A DNA stretch of 13,790 nucleotides from the NCBI GenBank assembly GCA_029263275.1, contig JAJCXU010000105.1, positions 1 through 13,790 on the forward strand, written 5' to 3'. Below the pieces are notes generated by a model that saw nothing but the letters and a program-made list of their open reading frames with translations, did no database searches and was not told the DNA's origin. Within the stretch, counting starts at the first letter, position 1. Each line of letters opens with the position of its first letter. Below are positions 12,469-13,790 of this stretch, piece by piece. This DNA comes from Ilumatobacter sp. Its GTDB lineage: Bacteria; Actinomycetota; Acidimicrobiia; Acidimicrobiales; Ilumatobacteraceae. The position numbers and the translations under genes were made by a program.

Positions 12469-13287
12469 ATGCCTGAAGGTCCGACCGAAGTTCGCTACGA
12501 CGTCGCCGATTTTGTCGCCACGCTGACGCTAGATGCGCCCGAGCGGATGAACACCATCTCGCCGCGCATGTTGCGCCAGATCAGCGAGCGGCTCCTTGAA
12601 GCCGACGCAGATCGCGACGTTCGAGCCATCATCCTAACCGGAGAGGGCCGAGCATTCTGTGCCGGCCTCGACCTGCAGGCTCAGATGGCGGGGCCCAAAG
12701 GCGGACTGGGGAGTCTCTCCGACGGAACATCGAAGAACCCGCCCGGCGAGATCGACATGCGCAACACACCGCCGATGGTGCTCCACAACATCGACACTCC
12801 GACGATCTGCGCACTCAACGGCGGCGCGGCGGGGTACGGGCTCGACCTCGCACTGGGCTGCGACATCAGGCTGGCGGCTGACACGGCGAAGTTGAACTCC
12901 GGCTTCGCCAAACGGGGCATCGTGCCGGAAAGCGGCGGCACGTGGTTGCTGCCGCGAATGGTCGGTTACGCGAAGGCCGCGGAGATCGCCTTCACCGGAC
13001 GCACACTCACCGCTGCTGACGCGCTCGAACTTGGCATCGTCAACCACGTGGTCCCAGCGGCAGACCTTGCCGCAACTGCAACCACGCTCGCCGCGGAGAT
13101 CGCCGGCAACGCTCCGCTGGCCGTTCGTGCGATCAAGCGCATGATGCGCGCCGCCGAGACCGAAACGTTCGAGCAGAACGTGCATCACGTCTACCTCCAA
13201 CTCCTTCCGTTGCTCTCGACGGAGGATTTCGCGGAGGGTGTTGCTGCGTTCATGGAGAAGCGCGACCCCGAATTCCACGGCAGATAG
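12469..13287 (+). CDS. Crotonase-family protein, PaaG/ECI2-like enoyl-CoA isomerase
   Basis: A 272-residue crotonase-fold enzyme acting on acyl-CoA thioesters in the cytosol. The CoA/oxyanion motifs are GRAFCAGLDL (60-69) and NGGAAGYGLDLALGCD (117-132). The two catalytic glutamates of true enoyl-CoA hydratases are both replaced: the first by D126, the second by F146 in KLNSGF. Instead E154 sits in GIVPESGGTWLLPRMVG (150-166), the site used by PaaG and ECI2-type isomerases (PDxGGTWLLPR in E. coli PaaG). Double-bond or ring isomerisation is therefore more likely than hydration, although such genes are commonly labelled enoyl-CoA hydratase. The C-terminus (EGVAAFMEKRDPEFHGR) is standard. The start is at 12469, supported by the -10. 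The TAG stop overlaps the nitroreductase GTG by one base. Confidence 0.85.
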   Translation: MPEGPTEVRYDVADFVATLTLDAPERMNTISPRMLRQISERLLEADADRDVRAIILTGEGRAFCAGLDLQAQMAGPKGGLGSLSDGTSKNPPGEIDMRNTPPMVLHNIDTPTICALNGGAAGYGLDLALGCDIRLAADTAKLNSGFAKRGIVPESGGTWLLPRMVGYAKAAEIAFTGRTLTAADALELGIVNHVVPAADLAATATTLAAEIAGNAPLAVRAIKRMMRAAETETFEQNVHHVYLQLLPLLSTEDFAEGVAAFMEKRDPEFHGR

Positions 13288-13790
13288 TGAGTTCGGACGA
13301 CATCGGGCTGCTCGAGGCGCTGGCCACGACGCGGGCTATTCGCCGGTACACCGCTGACCCGGTCGCCGATGCCGACCTCCACCAGATCCTGTGGCACGCC
13401 GGGAGAGCGCCGTCCGGGTCGAACCGTCAGCCGTTCCGTTTCCTGGTCTTGCGCGACGGCCCGAACGCGAGCGCTGCCAAGTCGCTCCTCGGCCACTCGT
13501 TCCGCGACGCGTGGAACGCAAAGCGCTCCGGAACAGAAGGCGAGCGCGGCTACCGGCCCAGTCGCTTCGCCGATTCGATGCAGCACTTCGTCGATCACTT
13601 CGAATCGGTTCCTGTCGTGATCCTGGTCTGCCTCGAGCGGTATCGAGCGGCCAGCCCGTACGAAGGCGCGTCGGTGTACCCGGCATGCCAGAACCTCCTG
13701 TTGGCGGCAAGGGCGCGGGGGTACGGCGGCGCGCTGACGATGTGGCACCTCGGTGTGGAAGATGAACTCCGGGCGATGCTGCGGATTCCA
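13287..13790 (+). CDS. Nitroreductase-family flavoprotein, partial
   Basis: The first 168 residues are present; the 3' end is beyond the window. The fold signature is LLEALATTRAIRRYTADPV (8-26), where the two arginines bind FMN phosphate, then APSGSNRQPFRFLVLRD (41-57) and YPACQNLLLAARARGYGGAL (131-150), the usual FMN-contact helix. Members are FMN-dependent, NAD(P)H-using reductases of nitro groups, quinones or other substrates, acting as dimers. The substrate is not predictable. The GTG start at 13287 shares its G with the crotonase TAG, so the two genes are coupled and may serve one pathway. Confidence 0.85.
   Translation, partial: MSSDDIGLLEALATTRAIRRYTADPVADADLHQILWHAGRAPSGSNRQPFRFLVLRDGPNASAAKSLLGHSFRDAWNAKRSGTEGERGYRPSRFADSMQHFVDHFESVPVVILVCLERYRAASPYEGASVYPACQNLLLAARARGYGGALTMWHLGVEDELRAMLRIP

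Overview
The window is GC-rich, densely coded bacterial DNA with short intergenic gaps, GTG/TTG as well as ATG starts, and several transcription units that appear to begin directly at a start codon with a TANNNT -10 element 6-8 nt upstream (leaderless style). Together with DUF2510/DUF4190-type and Rv2258c-like proteins this points to an actinomycete. A marine or soil Acidimicrobiia such as an Ilumatobacter relative is my best guess, but that placement is inference from protein style and was not tested.

Layout. At the left edge is a minus-strand membrane protein with a DUF2510-like N-terminus, cut by the window. It diverges from a histidine-phosphatase gene (542-1219, +), and the two starts lie inside one 18-bp near-perfect inverted repeat. 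Next comes a two-gene unit, a winged-helix SAM methyltransferase and an overlapping short-chain dehydrogenase (1254-3145, +), which converges on a minus-strand AttH/CrtC-like (DUF7064-like) gene (3156-4292). That gene diverges through a 30-bp gap from heme A synthase ctaA (4323-5240, +).

The core is a high-affinity branched-chain amino acid (LIV) type ABC transporter: livH, livM, livG and livF (5252-9413, +), tightly packed and followed by a YhhN/lysoplasmalogenase-family membrane gene. LivH carries a signal peptide and an extracytoplasmic beta-sandwich-like domain fused in front of the permease. The substrate-binding lipoprotein livK (10961-12358) lies on the opposite strand, transcribed toward the operon, with its own Shine-Dalgarno-led promoter and a strong terminator. 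Between them are a minus-strand double zinc-cluster protein (10067-10642) and a 318-nt gene-free stretch. That stretch holds four copies of a 17-bp element arranged as nested inverted repeats, with a G-quadruplex motif in the central loop.

Divergent from livK are a crotonase-family gene whose active site looks like PaaG/ECI2 isomerases rather than hydratases (12469-13287, +), and a nitroreductase-family gene that runs off the right edge.

How they work together: LivK captures substrate outside the membrane, LivH/LivM form the channel and LivG/LivF power it. The methyltransferase, dehydrogenase, crotonase and nitroreductase look like peripheral lipid, aromatic or CoA-ester metabolism, with no substrate assignable from sequence alone. 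I saw no tRNA, rRNA, CRISPR array, transposase or prophage gene.
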